NCBI GenBank assembly: GCA_934201705.1
Contig: CAKPXF010000001.1
Span: 186,001-250,000 of the forward strand
DNA from: an uncultured Bacilli bacterium
GTDB lineage: Bacteria > Bacillota_I > Bacilli_A > RFN20 > CAG-631
Direction of reading: 5' to 3'
DNA: 64,000 nucleotides
This document shows, in pieces, positions 25,676 to 35,300 of this stretch (position 1 is its first letter; each line of letters begins with the position of its first letter). A model generated the notes under the pieces. It did not search any database. It was given only the letters and a program-made list of their open reading frames with translations, and was not told the origin of the DNA. The translations under genes and the position numbers were made by a program.

Positions 25676-27319
25676 TTATATTAATTCAACATAATGCTCA
25701 ACAGAGCCATTATTGTTAGCTGGAAGTACAAATTGCATAGATAGTATTAATTTACTATGAGGCTTTATTTTTGTCTCATAAATAGGTTTAATACCAGTAC
25801 AAGTGATAAATGTTGCCCCAGCTTTTAATAAAGCTTCATTTTCATCCTTAATCATATATAAGATAGAACCAGCATTAATTAAAGTAAGCTTTATTGTTCT
25901 TTCCTTGTCTCCTTGATTTACGAGTACTAAATTTTCATGATATTCAATCATCCAATTTCCAAAGTCCCATATTGCTCCAGCAGGTGTTGCACTATTTGGT
26001 GATAAAATAACTTCCTTATTATTACAAATAGTGTATGTTTCTAAAATATCATCGCCAACATAATTATGGTTTAATTGTGAAGATAAATGTGTAAGCCAAC
26101 GATCACTAATAACTTCATGTCGATAATTATCAGTTACTTTTTCAAATGGCTCATACTTATCTTTTAGTTTATCTGCATATAAAGGATAGTATTTAACTGG
26201 TAGCTTTTGTGGTAATGTAGCATCGTTAAAAACCCAAATAGGATTACAATCAATAACGCCTTTATGCTTACTTATACCAAGTCTACCGCCAAAATCATCA
26301 TCATCAGAATATTTTCTTAAATTTTGAATAACAACATCTTTTTCATTAAGCTTATGGTAATCATCATAAATGCAAAATTCACCTGTTAATGAATCGTTTA
26401 AAACAATAAAGTGGACATTTCCATTTGCACAATGCCTTTTACACAATAGATTGTCAGCAGTATTATTAACATTTATATTATTGTAACTATCAATACTAGT
26501 TCCACCAATAACATAAATATATTGCTTTGGAGGAATTCTATATATTGTCCTTTTTATTGCTTGTGGCTCATGATAATTATCAAAATTCAAATAGTCATTA
26601 AACCATTTAGTAGCTTCTTCATTAAAGCCACTTTTATCCATTTCATATTTAATTCCATAATAATCTATCCATGATTTTTCGCCAAGCCATGATCCTTTAA
26701 CCTGATATCCAACATTTGAAACGCTAACATATACATCAAAATTATTATTATTAACTAATCTATAGCCTAAATAAATGTCTCTATCTGTATGATTACTGTT
26801 TTCAAATGTCATGAAGCAATCGCCAGTTAAGCTTTTATTTTGCATAGTAATGGAATTTAAAGCATTTTGTTTGATTGATTCAGGAACATTACAATAAATA
26901 TATGTTCCGCCATTTCTTTTTTCCATATTAATTGTAGCTGGCTTTAATGGATCTTTATTGTTATTACCTGTTAAAGGAATATCATTACCAGTATCCTTTA
27001 TATTTATTTTATATGGTGTAACAATAGTTTTATTAATAGGATAAAAATAAATTTCAAATTCCTCATTTTGATTGTTTGTTGTTATTTGTAAAAAGATTGT
27101 TTGATTTTCGTTAAAATCATATCTTATTAAAGAACTACTATTAATAATTAAGTTTTCATTTTCATCATATATAGCTAGCATAGAAACACTTTTACTACCA
27201 TTAAGAAGATATGTATCACTTACATCTATGGATAATTTAAAAGTAATTGTTTTAGAATCGTTAGTTTTTGAAAAGATATTTGCTACTTCAAATGCTTTTT
27301 TATTTAATAAATTTTTCAT
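25676..27319 (-). CDS. Large protein of unknown function, 547 residues
   Basis: I cannot assign a family. There is no signal peptide or membrane segment; the composition is beta-rich, with many Asn and Tyr. An N-terminal beta-sandwich-like region (about 25-115) is followed by a long segment with SWLGEKSWIDYYGIKYE near 215, YRIPPKQYIYVIGGTS near 265 and CNPIWVFNDATLPQKLP near 365. The last 100 residues again look like a beta domain (GSILYMIKDENEALL). The wording recalls surface proteins, but nothing shows export. It starts 1 nt after the Nudix gene on the same strand, so the two share a message. Codon use is like its neighbours. Confidence 0.75.
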   Translation of the reverse strand: MKNLLNKKAFEVANIFSKTNDSKTITFKLSIDVSDTYLLNGSKSVSMLAIYDENENLIINSSSLIRYDFNENQTIFLQITTNNQNEEFEIYFYPINKTIVTPYKINIKDTGNDIPLTGNNNKDPLKPATINMEKRNGGTYIYCNVPESIKQNALNSITMQNKSLTGDCFMTFENSNHTDRDIYLGYRLVNNNNFDVYVSVSNVGYQVKGSWLGEKSWIDYYGIKYEMDKSGFNEEATKWFNDYLNFDNYHEPQAIKRTIYRIPPKQYIYVIGGTSIDSYNNINVNNTADNLLCKRHCANGNVHFIVLNDSLTGEFCIYDDYHKLNEKDVVIQNLRKYSDDDDFGGRLGISKHKGVIDCNPIWVFNDATLPQKLPVKYYPLYADKLKDKYEPFEKVTDNYRHEVISDRWLTHLSSQLNHNYVGDDILETYTICNNKEVILSPNSATPAGAIWDFGNWMIEYHENLVLVNQGDKERTIKLTLINAGSILYMIKDENEALLKAGATFITCTGIKPIYETKIKPHSKLILSMQFVLPANNNGSVEHYVELI

Positions 27320-27320
27320 T

Positions 27321-27854
27321 TTAATTATTTTCCTTCCATAATAAGTATTTATAAATTAAGCAAATTGTTTTGGCATCCTTAATAATTCCTTTTTCAATCA
27401 TTAAAATGATTTCTTCAAGTTTAAATAACTTTAAATCGATAAATTCATCTTCGTCTAAATGATTATTTGATTTAGATAAATCTTTAGCTAAGTATAAATA
27501 AATAATTTCATTTGAATAGCCACATGTTGGATACATTTGGCCAAGGCTAATTAGTGAAGAGGCTTTATATCCAGTTTCTTCATTAAATTCTCTTAATGCA
27601 GCATTATAAGGATCTTCATTTATTTCAAGCTTTCCAGCAGGTAGTTCATAAACATATTCTTTATAAGGATAACGATATTGCTTTTCAAGAATTACCTTAT
27701 TATTTATAAATCCTAAAATACAAACGCCACCTAAATGTTTTATTACCTCTCTTTTAGCATTGTGATCATTAATAACAACATCATCAACATAAAGCTTTAC
27801 TATTTTTCCATTATATATTAAATTTTCTTTTATTGTTTTTTCTTCATTTTTCAT
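27321..27854 (-). CDS. Nudix hydrolase, ADP-ribose pyrophosphatase-like
   Basis: A 177-residue enzyme with an intact Nudix box near residue 75: GKLEINEDPYNAALREFNEE then TGY, with the REFNEE metal-binding glutamates. YVYELPAGKLE and the late LGQMYPTCGYSNEIIYLYLA match ADP-ribose pyrophosphatases (NudF type), which split ADP-ribose to AMP and ribose 5-phosphate. It is first in a two-gene operon with the unknown 547-residue protein. Confidence 0.9.
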   Translation of the reverse strand: MKNEEKTIKENLIYNGKIVKLYVDDVVINDHNAKREVIKHLGGVCILGFINNKVILEKQYRYPYKEYVYELPAGKLEINEDPYNAALREFNEETGYKASSLISLGQMYPTCGYSNEIIYLYLAKDLSKSNNHLDEDEFIDLKLFKLEEIILMIEKGIIKDAKTICLIYKYLLWKENN

Positions 27855-27963
27855 ATTTTCAAAAAGTTCCCCAACATCTTAAGTTTATCATATTTATAAT
27901 ATGATTTAAAGACTATAATTTTAAATTATTTTTACTATAATATAAGTAGGAGGTTTAATATTT

Positions 27964-28488
27964 ATGAAATACCAAATAGTTAGTAACGGACAAAAATTAA
28001 GTCAAAGTGTCCAAGATAATATCGTTAAAGAATTATCTCGTCTTGAAAAATTGCTTTTTAAAAGTGAGGATTTTGAGTGTCGTATTGTAGTTAAGTTTAA
28101 AAATGATAAATCAAAGGTTGAAATCACAATACCAACACCATTCTTGCTATTAAGAAGTGAAGTTGAATCAGATGATTTAATGGATGCTGTTGTAATAGCA
28201 AGAGATAAATTAGAATCACAAATCGAAAAGATTAAGTCAAGGCTTGATCGTTCAAGCAATAAGACTAATCTTGGAAGAATTTTTGGAGATGCTATTGAAG
28301 AGGATGTTGAAGAAATATATATTAAAAACAAAATAATTCATCCAAGTGCAATGACACTTGATGATGCTATAATGGAAATGGATTCAACAGATCATGATTT
28401 CTTCATTTATGAAGATATTGAAGATCATACACTATCAGTTGTTTATAAAAGAAAAAGTGGTGGTTATGGAGTAATTGATATCGAATAA
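27964..28488 (+). CDS. hpf: long ribosome hibernation promoting factor
   Basis: A 174-residue long-form HPF that dimerises 70S ribosomes into inactive 100S particles. The N-terminal S30AE domain (about 1-95; ARDKLESQIEKIKSRLDR) binds the 30S decoding site. The C-terminal dimerisation domain (about 118-174) has the typical MTLDDAIMEMDSTDHDFFIY then VVYKRKSGGYGVIDIE. The start follows AGGAGG. Single gene with its own terminator. Confidence 0.96.
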   Translation: MKYQIVSNGQKLSQSVQDNIVKELSRLEKLLFKSEDFECRIVVKFKNDKSKVEITIPTPFLLLRSEVESDDLMDAVVIARDKLESQIEKIKSRLDRSSNKTNLGRIFGDAIEEDVEEIYIKNKIIHPSAMTLDDAIMEMDSTDHDFFIYEDIEDHTLSVVYKRKSGGYGVIDIE

Positions 28489-28531
28489 TACAACTAAAGA
28501 AATTTTATAATTCATATACTTAGTATAAAGT

Positions 28532-28562
28532 AAAACGTAGGGTATACATAACCCTACGTTTT
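28532..28562 (+). terminator. hpf terminator
   Basis: A perfect 12-bp stem, AAAACGTAGGGT / ACCCTACGTTTT with a 7-base loop, lies 43 nt after the hpf stop codon. Confidence 0.85.
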
Positions 28563-28737
28563 ATCATAAAATGAACACATAATTCCAATTTCATTTACTA
28601 TTTTTGCATAGTATATAAGTATATTGACAAGTATGTATCATGTCTAAAGTTTTATAAAATCTTTAGGTGATTGTTCCATTATTGGATAAATGTTCTTTGA
28701 CTTACTTATTTTTTTATTAGACTCTATATGCGATAGG

Positions 28738-29251
28738 TTATAAGGTTAATTGAGATAATATTTTAATTACCCTTCCATTTGGTTTATAATATCTTAAAAC
28801 ATATTTTATTAATCCAGATGTTCTAAATTCATAAATATTTCTTTCGTAGAATGATAATTCAATGTTATCGAAATTTTTTTCACATATAAACTTCAATGCT
28901 AAAAGATATAAAATCCATAAATTTTGGATACATAATTCATGTCATAATATTTTCTATATTATTATTTTTATAATGAAAAGATAACAAATTTGGATTTACA
29001 TAGTACTTACCTTGAATGTTTTGCTGTAAGTCGCTATTTTCAATATTAAACAATTTTGGATCAATTAAGTTTAAATATTTATAACTGCCATATGATGATA
29101 GTTATTTATCGACAAGTAATGTGTCATCATAATAAAATGCAAATTTTTCAATAAGTTTAGCAACTAATGTTGTTTTACCAATTCCTTTTTGAACGCAAAA
29201 AATATATGCATTGTCTAAATACTCTATTGAGCTACCTTCCACACCATTTTC
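28738..29251 (-). pseudogene. Decayed P-loop ATPase or kinase gene
   Basis: The minus-strand frame contains NAYIFCVQKGIGKTTLVAKL, a clear Walker A, then EKFAFYYDDTLLVDK and a stop. It resumes in the same frame (SYGSYKYLNLIDPKLFNIE, QGKYYVNPNLLSFHYKN), then is broken by TGA codons and a frameshift before ELSFYERNIYEFRTSG and KPNGRVIKILSQLTL. There is no start codon or ribosome site. The short P-loop domain with an acidic DD pair soon after recalls HPr-kinase-related kinases, but that is a guess. The rest of 28563-29461, apart from a G-tract, holds nothing I can identify beyond likely promoter sequence for the next gene. Confidence 0.6.
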
Positions 29252-29256
29252 TTATT

Positions 29257-29264
29257 GGGGGGGG
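29257..29264. repeat. Homopolymer tract of eight G
   Basis: Eight consecutive G residues lie in a region otherwise almost pure A/T, immediately upstream of the decayed P-loop gene on the minus strand. The plus-strand ATG that follows opens only nine codons. It could be a former slippage site or an assembly artefact. Confidence 0.7.
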
Positions 29265-29461
29265 TGAAAATGTCTTCACTAAAAATCAAATTTATTATTT
29301 GATTTTACAATTTTAATCTTGAATAATATAGTAGAAATTTTGTGTTTAATCATAAAACAGAATAATAACCAAATAAATCTACATATTGTTTATTAATAAA
29401 ATTTATAAATAAATTTTAAATATTATATGATATAATGTAGTGTATTATAGGGGGATGTAAA

Positions 29462-32161
29462 ATGATTAATGAAAAAGCTTTATTAAAACTTGTTAATATA
29501 AAAAAAGATTACATACTTGCTAACAATGAACCAGTCCATGCTTTAAAAGGTATAACACTTAATTTTAGAAAGAATGAATTTGTTTCAATCCTTGGCCCAT
29601 CAGGATGTGGTAAAACAACTTTATTAAATATCATTGGAGGTTTAGATAAGTATACTGATGGTGATTTAATTATCGCTAACAAATCAACTAAAAAATATAA
29701 AGATAAAGATTGGGATATTTATAGAAACCATAGAATTGGTTTTATTTTTCAAAGTTACAATTTGATTATGCATCAGACAATTTTAGAAAATGTTGAACTA
29801 GCTTTAACAATTTCTGGAATTAATAAAAAGGAAAGAGTTATTAAAGCTAAGGAAGCATTAGATAAGGTTGGCTTAAAGGATATGTATAATAAAAAGCCTA
29901 ATCAATTATCTGGTGGACAATGTCAACGTGTTGCTATTGCTCGTGCTTTAGTAAATGAGCCAGATATTCTTCTTGCTGATGAGCCAACTGGTGCACTTGA
30001 TAGTGTTACATCAAAGCAAATTATGGATTTGATAAGCGAAATATCAAAAGAAAAATTAGTAATTATGGTTACACATAACCCTGAACTTGCCTCTATTTAT
30101 TCAACAAGAATAATTAAACTATTAGATGGTAATGTTGTTAGCGATTCTAATGTATTAAATGATTCTAATGAGGATGTTTCATTTACAAAATCAAATGAAA
30201 AAGCAAAAATGTCTTTTCCAACTGCCTTTAAGTTATCAGCTAGAAACTTACTTACAAAATGGAAAAGAACATTACTTGTATGTATTGCTGGGTCAATTGG
30301 AATAGTTGGTGTTTCAACAGTTTTATCAGTTTCAGCAGGTGTTCATCAATATATTGATTCAATGCAAGATGATATGCTATCTGGTAACCCAATTACAATT
30401 AGCCAAACAGGCTACGATTTAAACGCTATGATGAATCAATCATCACCAATGGATAAAGTAGATATTGCTATTAAAAATGGCTATGTAAATGTAAATTCAA
30501 TGATTAAGTATTTACTTGACCAATCAAAATCTATGGATTCATTTAAAATAAACAATGATATTACTAAAGACTATATTGATTTTGTTTTAAATATGGATAA
30601 GGATTCTTATGCAGCTATGACTTTAGATTATGGTATATCATTAGACAATAATGTTTATACAACTTGGAATTATAATAATACAAGTGAAACAAAAAGAATG
30701 TCTGTGTCAGCTATTACTAAAATGTATACATCAGTACTTGAAAAGACAAGCTTTAATAAGTATGCAACATATATTGAGCAATTAAATTCAGGCTTTGCAC
30801 AAGCTCCAAATAATAATGATTATATACTAAGTCAATATGATATTTTATCAGGAAATGTTGCTAAAAACGAAGATGAAATAATGATAGTTGTTAGTAAAAA
30901 TACTCGTTTAACCGATGTATTACTTGCTCAACTTGGTTATTATACTCAAGAGGAATTTATTAATTTAGTAAATAATATTTCAAAGGATGAAAATGTTTAT
31001 GATCATTTAGATGATAATAAGCTACAATTTACATATGATGAATTAATAAATAAAGAATTTGTTTTTTATCCTAATAATGTAGTATTTAACAAAAATGAAG
31101 GCATAACTAAAGAACTTTCACCATTTACATATAATGCTTATGTAGATGAAAGCTTTACTGATGGTATTAAATTAAAGGTAGCAGGAATATTAAGACCAAA
31201 GGATGATATTTCCTATGGCTGCTTAGATGTTGGCTTTTATTATACTGAAGCTTTAAGTAAAAGAATTATAAAGGAAAACATTAATTCCGATATAATTAAT
31301 TATTATAAGGAAAAAAAGGTTGATACAATTACAAGCGGTGAATTTACAACTGAAGCAGGAATTAGCGTTCCAACAGGTTTAACATTTAAGTATGATTATA
31401 TTTATGAAGGTGTAACATATAAGGATAACACAGGTTATGTAGGAAATGAATCCTCAATGTCTTCATTTATGTCTTTACTTTCACAAATGGTTGGAGGTTC
31501 AAGCTCTACAACCACTAAAAAAAAATACTATGATGTTTCCTTGCGTCAGCTTGGTGGTAATGATCTAGCTAATAATATTTTGATTTTTCCTAAAACATTT
31601 GATAGCAAATATAAGGTTACTGATTATTTAGATACTTGGAACAATGAAGGCGATATAGAAGTTAATGGTAAAATAATATCATATAATGAAAGAGAAAAGG
31701 TTACTTATTCTGATAACTTAGAGCTAATAATTAATATGATTAATACTATGATTGATATAGTGACATATGCATTAATTGTCTTTACAGCCTTATCATTGTT
31801 GGTTTCAACAGTTATGATAGGAATTATTACTTATGTATCAGTTGTTGAAAGAACAAAGGAAATTGGTGTTATTAGATCAATTGGTGGTAGAAAAAAGGAT
31901 GTTTCATATTTATTTAATGCTGAAACATTTATTATTGGTTCAATAAGTGGAGTACTCGGAATAGTTGTTACTGGTTTAATATCATTATTAATTAATATAG
32001 TTGTTCATCATTTAACTAATATAAATACAATTGCTATATTAAGAGTACAAGATGCAGTAGTTATGATTTTAATTAGTATTGCTTTGACTTTAATATCTGG
32101 ATTAATTCCAGCTAAAGCCGCTGCAAGGAAAAATCCAGTAGATGCTTTAAGAAGTGAATAA
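29462..32161 (+). CDS. MacB-like ABC transporter, ATPase fused to FtsX-type permease
   Basis: An 899-residue fusion. The N-terminal ATPase (about 1-230) has Walker A GPSGCGKTTLLNIIGG, signature LSGGQCQRVAIARAL and Walker B LLADEPTGALDS, with VTHNPELA as the H-loop. One membrane helix (about 270-290, LLVCIAGSIGIVGVSTVL) precedes a very large extracytoplasmic domain of roughly 450 residues. The last 140 residues hold three helices and the FtsX motif ERTKEIGVIRSIGGRKKDV. This is the type VII (MacB/LolCD) mechanotransmission architecture; partners export peptides, antibiotics or lipoproteins. No regulator or accessory protein lies alongside. The promoter is separate (TATAAT at 29431-29436). Confidence 0.93.
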   Translation: MINEKALLKLVNIKKDYILANNEPVHALKGITLNFRKNEFVSILGPSGCGKTTLLNIIGGLDKYTDGDLIIANKSTKKYKDKDWDIYRNHRIGFIFQSYNLIMHQTILENVELALTISGINKKERVIKAKEALDKVGLKDMYNKKPNQLSGGQCQRVAIARALVNEPDILLADEPTGALDSVTSKQIMDLISEISKEKLVIMVTHNPELASIYSTRIIKLLDGNVVSDSNVLNDSNEDVSFTKSNEKAKMSFPTAFKLSARNLLTKWKRTLLVCIAGSIGIVGVSTVLSVSAGVHQYIDSMQDDMLSGNPITISQTGYDLNAMMNQSSPMDKVDIAIKNGYVNVNSMIKYLLDQSKSMDSFKINNDITKDYIDFVLNMDKDSYAAMTLDYGISLDNNVYTTWNYNNTSETKRMSVSAITKMYTSVLEKTSFNKYATYIEQLNSGFAQAPNNNDYILSQYDILSGNVAKNEDEIMIVVSKNTRLTDVLLAQLGYYTQEEFINLVNNISKDENVYDHLDDNKLQFTYDELINKEFVFYPNNVVFNKNEGITKELSPFTYNAYVDESFTDGIKLKVAGILRPKDDISYGCLDVGFYYTEALSKRIIKENINSDIINYYKEKKVDTITSGEFTTEAGISVPTGLTFKYDYIYEGVTYKDNTGYVGNESSMSSFMSLLSQMVGGSSSTTTKKKYYDVSLRQLGGNDLANNILIFPKTFDSKYKVTDYLDTWNNEGDIEVNGKIISYNEREKVTYSDNLELIINMINTMIDIVTYALIVFTALSLLVSTVMIGIITYVSVVERTKEIGVIRSIGGRKKDVSYLFNAETFIIGSISGVLGIVVTGLISLLINIVVHHLTNINTIAILRVQDAVVMILISIALTLISGLIPAKAAARKNPVDALRSE

Positions 32162-32166
32162 AAAAG

Positions 32167-32207
32167 AAAAAATGTATTGAAATATATTGTATTTCTCTAC
32201 ATTTTTT
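32167..32207. terminator. Bidirectional terminator
   Basis: A long hairpin: outer arms AAAAAATGTA / TACATTTTTT and inner arms GAAATA / TATTTC. It lies between the convergent ABC transporter and lipoprotein genes and carries T-runs in both directions. Confidence 0.8.
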
Positions 32208-32214
32208 TACTTTC

Positions 32215-34827
32215 TTAATTGATATTAAATCCTACAAAAGAACTATTAATAGATGTTAAAACTATATAATTACTATTATTATCAATTTTTATTGAATTTA
32301 ATGAAATATCGTTAGTTGAAGCAATTTCATTTCCGTCAATTTGGTAAGCTTCAAAGCTATTACTAATAAATTCTTTGTTTCTTTTAATTAAATCAATTTC
32401 AACCTCAAAATCATCTTTAGCATTTAAAGGATTAGTTTTATTTGTAATTGGTGAGAATGTATGGAATTTAACTTTATTATTATCAAAAATAACTTCTCTA
32501 ATATAACCTTCACCATTACATGTTAAGCCATTAATTAAATGCGAAAGTCTATAAGATTCTTTTTCAACGAATTGATAGCAGTTTAGTACTTCATAAACTA
32601 CACGATTATTGTCAAGTACTTTTTTAGTACATGCATTTCCGTCAGTATGTCCACAAAATACAAATTTAACATTTTCATTAGGCTTAACAATTTCATCATA
32701 AATATATTGCCCTTGAATAGTTTTATCAATTGTTCCATCATAGTCTAAATATCCATGTGTTGCAACAATAGCATTACGATGCTTGTATGTTTTTAAAACT
32801 TCATTAGCCCAAGTAATTGTTTCTTTTTTAGCCTCAACACCAAAGCCAATGTATAAAACTACAAAGTCATAATCACCAACACTGATTAAATCATAATGGC
32901 ATTCATTATCATTTAATGAGCCTCCATAATATGCTTTATCATTAAAACGATTAAATCCAAAATAAGTGCTATAATAATTATAATCTATTGAAGCAAGGGA
33001 TGAACCAACATCATGGTTACCAGCACATACGCCATAAGGAACTTCATTATTATCTAATATTTCAAAAGCTTTTGTGGCATTTTTCCATTCAGCAATGGCA
33101 CCATCCTTATAAGAAGGATTATTATCAACAATGTCGCCAGTATGAATTAAATAAGCCATTTTGTTATTTTTGTATTCATTAGATACATAAGTCATTAAAT
33201 CATTATACATGTAATTAATATCACTAAATTCTACCTTTGGTAAATATTGTGTGTCAGAAGCCCAAAGAATTCTATTTGAGCCATTTCCAACATATAAAGG
33301 TGTTGCTTTAAATGTAATTTTATTATTAACAACATAATTAGTTGGATTTAAAGTGAATTTAAGTGGAGTGTCAGAAGCTTTAATAGCAACCTGCTCATAC
33401 TTTGATGTTTTATTATTTAATGCACTAATAGCAATTTGCTCACCATTTAAAGTAGTGCCATCATAAGTAACATATAAAGGCTTGTTTATGTCATTTACTG
33501 TTACTTCAAATTCATCAATTAAATTAGCAGTATCTTTTTTAATATTACTGTTTAGTTTATTTACTTTATATACACTAGAATTGTATGTAGTATTTTCTTT
33601 ATAATCATTAAGTTCAAAGCTTAGTTTGTTTTTATCTTTGTTTAAAGTAATATCAATGCCATTTGCACTATCCATTACATTAAATACTCTATTTAGAAAA
33701 GTTACATTATTAGCAATATCATTTGCGTAAACAAGTAATGAATGCTTACCATTGTTTAATGTTGTAAATGAGTAGTCATCATTTAATAGCTTTCCATCTA
33801 AATAAATAGCTTTAGAGCCTAGCTTACTATGTTCATCATTAATATTGACATTTAAATTAAAGTTTTTATTAATTGTTGCAAATTCGTTTAAATTTGTCCT
33901 GATTACTGGACTAACATTGTCAAAATAAATATTGTTTTGCAATACTACCTTATCATTATCCTTTAAGGTAATATAATGTCTTCCATTATCAAATGCAGTC
34001 GTATCAATATAATAATTATTATTAACCTCATAGTTTGGATAATCAAAGTAATAATCTATTTGGAAAGGAATATCAAGCCTAGGGTTTGGGTTATTATCAT
34101 AAGACAATGTGCTTTCAGTTTTACCCCATCCATCACCAAGCCAATACCATTTATCATCTTCTTGACTAATTTCATAAGTGTTATATTTGTTTGTTGTCAC
34201 GTTAGCGGGTTTATATATTACCATTTTACTAGGTTTTATGATTTGGCCATTTTGTAATTCAACTCTAAAGTTAGATATTTGAAAATCGTCAAATGTGCCT
34301 AAAACATCATAGCTTCCACCATGAACTTCATTTCTATTGTATGAAACTTCATTGCGATAAACTGCGCCAATTGTAACTGAAAATACATTATTTGTTTCGC
34401 GAATATATTGTAGATTGTTATAAAGATCAATACCAAGTGAATCATCTGATGGTAATTTTCCAAGCTCTAAGCCATTTAAAGTAATTTTGTTGTAGGCATG
34501 TTCAACACTATCACTATGGCATGGCGCATCAGGATTTAAATTATATTTAATTTTTCCAAGTACTTCATGATTAGTACCTTCAAATATTTCATTTTCATCT
34601 ACATAAACCTTTAATGATGATTTTTTCTCGTTAGTTGAAGCAGCAAAGATAAAATCATTATTATAAGCATTATCTTCATTAATTGCCCAATAGTAGTTGT
34701 CATTCGTTATAACATCAACTAAATTTTCACTTGATAGAGCTTCATCATTAGTTGAATTGTTATTTTTGTTGCAGCTAGCTATACTTGCTAGCATTGCTAA
34801 AAGAACAAAAGTTATTTTTTTATTCAT
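32215..34827 (-). CDS. Lipoprotein with calcineurin-like metallophosphoesterase domain
   Basis: About 870 residues. The signal peptide ends in the lipobox LASIASC, followed by an Asn-rich tether. Residues 40-510 are beta-rich, with Ig-like segments such as PLKFTLNPTNYVVNNKITFK. The phosphoesterase domain covers about 515-760: WASDTQYLP (Asp), LIHTGDIVDN, CAGNHDVGSS, VATHGYLDYD and VFCGHTDGN are the metal and catalytic blocks in order. DTQ replaces the more common DxH. The protein is anchored outside the cell and probably hydrolyses phosphoesters such as nucleotides or lipid phosphates. The start is the ATG after AAGGGTG rather than the GTG 12 nt upstream, which is inside that site. Confidence 0.88.
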   Translation of the reverse strand: MNKKITFVLLAMLASIASCNKNNNSTNDEALSSENLVDVITNDNYYWAINEDNAYNNDFIFAASTNEKKSSLKVYVDENEIFEGTNHEVLGKIKYNLNPDAPCHSDSVEHAYNKITLNGLELGKLPSDDSLGIDLYNNLQYIRETNNVFSVTIGAVYRNEVSYNRNEVHGGSYDVLGTFDDFQISNFRVELQNGQIIKPSKMVIYKPANVTTNKYNTYEISQEDDKWYWLGDGWGKTESTLSYDNNPNPRLDIPFQIDYYFDYPNYEVNNNYYIDTTAFDNGRHYITLKDNDKVVLQNNIYFDNVSPVIRTNLNEFATINKNFNLNVNINDEHSKLGSKAIYLDGKLLNDDYSFTTLNNGKHSLLVYANDIANNVTFLNRVFNVMDSANGIDITLNKDKNKLSFELNDYKENTTYNSSVYKVNKLNSNIKKDTANLIDEFEVTVNDINKPLYVTYDGTTLNGEQIAISALNNKTSKYEQVAIKASDTPLKFTLNPTNYVVNNKITFKATPLYVGNGSNRILWASDTQYLPKVEFSDINYMYNDLMTYVSNEYKNNKMAYLIHTGDIVDNNPSYKDGAIAEWKNATKAFEILDNNEVPYGVCAGNHDVGSSLASIDYNYYSTYFGFNRFNDKAYYGGSLNDNECHYDLISVGDYDFVVLYIGFGVEAKKETITWANEVLKTYKHRNAIVATHGYLDYDGTIDKTIQGQYIYDEIVKPNENVKFVFCGHTDGNACTKKVLDNNRVVYEVLNCYQFVEKESYRLSHLINGLTCNGEGYIREVIFDNNKVKFHTFSPITNKTNPLNAKDDFEVEIDLIKRNKEFISNSFEAYQIDGNEIASTNDISLNSIKIDNNSNYIVLTSINSSFVGFNIN

Positions 34828-34925
34828 AAACTTAATCACCCTTAATTATTTTACCATTACAAATTTATTCATTCAATGTAATTTGTTGCTAATATTGTTT
34901 AGAATAATGTGATAAAATAATATAT

Positions 34926-35291
34926 ATGGAAAATAAAATGATATTATTTAAAAAACTTAATATGTCAAAATTTCGCTCATCCTTTAAATTAAAAGAAAAG
35001 GATATAGAGTATATTAATCTTAAAGGAATGGATGTTATACGAAACCATTGTATTGATTTTGTTAATAAAAGGCTTAGCAATATTAATACATTTATTGATG
35101 GAAAGCAAACGCCTATGAAGGGCCATCCTGTTTTTATTGCGATGCATGCAACTGCTACTTGCTGTAGAAATTGTATGTATAAATGGCATCATATTGAAAG
35201 CACTCATATTTTAACTGATGATGAAAAAGAATATATTGTTGATATAATAATGACGTGGATAGAAAAAGAAAAAAAGCAATTTGAAAAATAA
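34926..35291 (+). CDS. DUF4186 protein
   Basis: A 121-residue protein matching DUF4186 from its distinctive centre: DGKQTPMKGHPVFIAMHATA then TCCRNCMYKWHHIE, followed by YIVDIIMTWIEKE. The conserved HATATCCR..C..KWH block holds three cysteines and histidines that could bind metal. The function is unknown. The ATG has no clear ribosome site and lies just after TAAAATAATATAT, so a leaderless message is possible. Confidence 0.85.
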   Translation: MENKMILFKKLNMSKFRSSFKLKEKDIEYINLKGMDVIRNHCIDFVNKRLSNINTFIDGKQTPMKGHPVFIAMHATATCCRNCMYKWHHIESTHILTDDEKEYIVDIIMTWIEKEKKQFEK

Positions 35292-35300
35292 TTGCTTTTT
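35271..35300. terminator. Bidirectional terminator
   Basis: Arms AAAAAGCAATT / AATTGCTTTTT with an 8-base loop lie over the adjoining stop codons of the DUF4186 and Gfo/Idh/MocA genes. Confidence 0.82.

Noticed and set aside
29269..29300. Small plus-strand gene after the G-tract
   Set aside because: The ATG opens only nine codons before TGA.
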